A DNA stretch of 64,000 bases, from positions 186,001 through 250,000 of the forward strand of contig CACMYY010000001.1 of NCBI GenBank assembly GCA_902618025.1, given 5' to 3'. The notes under the pieces are model-generated. The model was given only the letters and a program-made list of their open reading frames with translations. It was not told the DNA's origin and did no database searches. The stretch is from an uncultured SAR116 cluster alpha proteobacterium. Its GTDB lineage: Bacteria; Pseudomonadota; Alphaproteobacteria; Puniceispirillales; Marisalimonadaceae. Made by a program: the position numbers and the translations under genes. Below, piece by piece: positions 63,625 to 64,000 of the stretch. Numbering within the stretch: the first letter of the stretch is position 1; each line of letters starts with the position of its first letter.

Positions 63625-64000
63625 ATGAGTTTAGTATTGTCAGAACTGCCATACGCAATAGATGCACTTGCAGAGCATGGTATGAGTAAAGAAACAATGG
63701 AATATCATCATGATATTCATCACAAGGCTTATGTAGATAATGGGAACAACTTACTAAAAGGGACCGATTGGGAAAATAAAACCTTAGAGGAAATAATTAT
63801 AGGCACATATGATGCAAATAATGTAGCCCAAAGTGGAATTTTCAATAATGTATCACAGCATTGGAACCATGAACAATTTTGGCAAATGATGGGACCTTCA
63901 AAAGTTGGTATGCCCTCAGAACTAGAAAATGCTGTAAATGCCTCTTTTGGCAGTGTAGAAAAATTCAAAGAAGAATTTTGCAATGCTGGAGCAACACAAT
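63625..64000 (+). CDS. sodB: Superoxide dismutase, Fe/Mn type (3' end cut by window)
   Basis: The first 125 codons of an Fe/Mn superoxide dismutase are visible from ATG 63625, seven bases after AGGAG. Metal-ligand histidines appear in MEYHHDIHHKAYVDN (His near residue 28) and in SQHWNHEQFW. The QSGIFNNVSQHWNH segment is of the Fe-type alphaproteobacterial SodB. The C-terminal ligands DVWEHAYY lie outside the window, so the metal cannot be confirmed. Confidence 0.95.
   Translation, partial: MSLVLSELPYAIDALAEHGMSKETMEYHHDIHHKAYVDNGNNLLKGTDWENKTLEEIIIGTYDANNVAQSGIFNNVSQHWNHEQFWQMMGPSKVGMPSELENAVNASFGSVEKFKEEFCNAGATQ

Noticed and set aside
1-64000. CRISPR array, insertion sequence, prophage or toxin-antitoxin module
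   Set aside because: No regularly spaced repeats, transposase, integrase, capsid genes or recognisable toxin-antitoxin pairs are present; the RatA-like gene at 5787 fits the Coq10 family by context.

Overview
This window is AT-rich, densely packed bacterial DNA with short gaps, several one-base or four-base gene overlaps and frequent TTG starts. Gene content and order point to a streamlined, free-living, probably marine alphaproteobacterium. Alphaproteobacterial hallmarks are a PDH E1-beta subunit with its own lipoyl domain, a fused ispDF gene, the order ntrB-ntrC-ntrY-ntrX-trkA-dat-hflX, and the order phoR-pstSCAB-phoU-phoB. I cannot assign a genus from the sequence alone.

Layout. 1-6215: pyruvate dehydrogenase operon pdhA (5' end cut by the window), pdhB, pdhC, lpd, then lipA and a RatA/Coq10-like gene. 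6219-8418 (minus): pncC, pgpA, ispDF. 8537-19151: two nitrogen two-component systems (NtrBC, NtrYX), trkA, D-amino-acid aminotransferase, hflX and an inositol-monophosphatase-family gene; hfq, usual between dat and hflX, is absent. 19148-27650: ydfG, mazG, a DUF502 membrane protein, recG, sdhE, mfd and a small lipoprotein. 27732-32706: accessory metabolism (glyoxalase-like protein, DSD1/D-threonine-aldolase-like enzyme, HSL-type esterase, polar amino-acid ABC transporter without an ATPase gene). 32811-35304: a direct repeat that includes the 3' tip of tRNA-Ser(UGA) brackets about 2.3 kb holding dhaL, dhaK and a truncated, chimeric PhyH-like gene; this looks like a small tRNA-targeted island. 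35530-43446: cell-wall genes (mltB, rlpA, D,D-carboxypeptidase) followed by tmk, holB, metG, tatD and an MBL-fold hydrolase. 43447-51390: a 39-residue lipoprotein, a 67-residue orphan, a TRAP-receptor-like protein without a signal peptide, and a catabolic cluster (IlvD/Edd dehydratase, SDR, HpsN-like dehydrogenase, flavin reductase, luciferase-like monooxygenase, PcaD-like hydrolase). 51408-59440 (minus): ElyC/YdcF-like protein and the phosphate regulon phoR-pstSCAB-phoU-phoB, with two PhoB-box-like repeats before pstS. 59556-61797: a GAPDH/arsJ pair for arsenate detoxification, divergent from phoR. 61833-64000: a Ure2/YfcG-like GST, a quinone oxidoreductase and the start of an Fe/Mn superoxide dismutase.

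The most interesting points are: the tRNA-Ser-associated repeat-bounded island with a gene whose tail is encoded by the repeat; an NtrC whose AAA+ domain has lost the GAFTGA loop and Walker B acid residues; a PhoR without transmembrane segments; the placement of an arsenate-export pair beside the Pho operon with a shared half-site sequence; and the dehydrogenase/dehydratase/monooxygenase cluster of unknown substrate. None of these could be tested by database search here.
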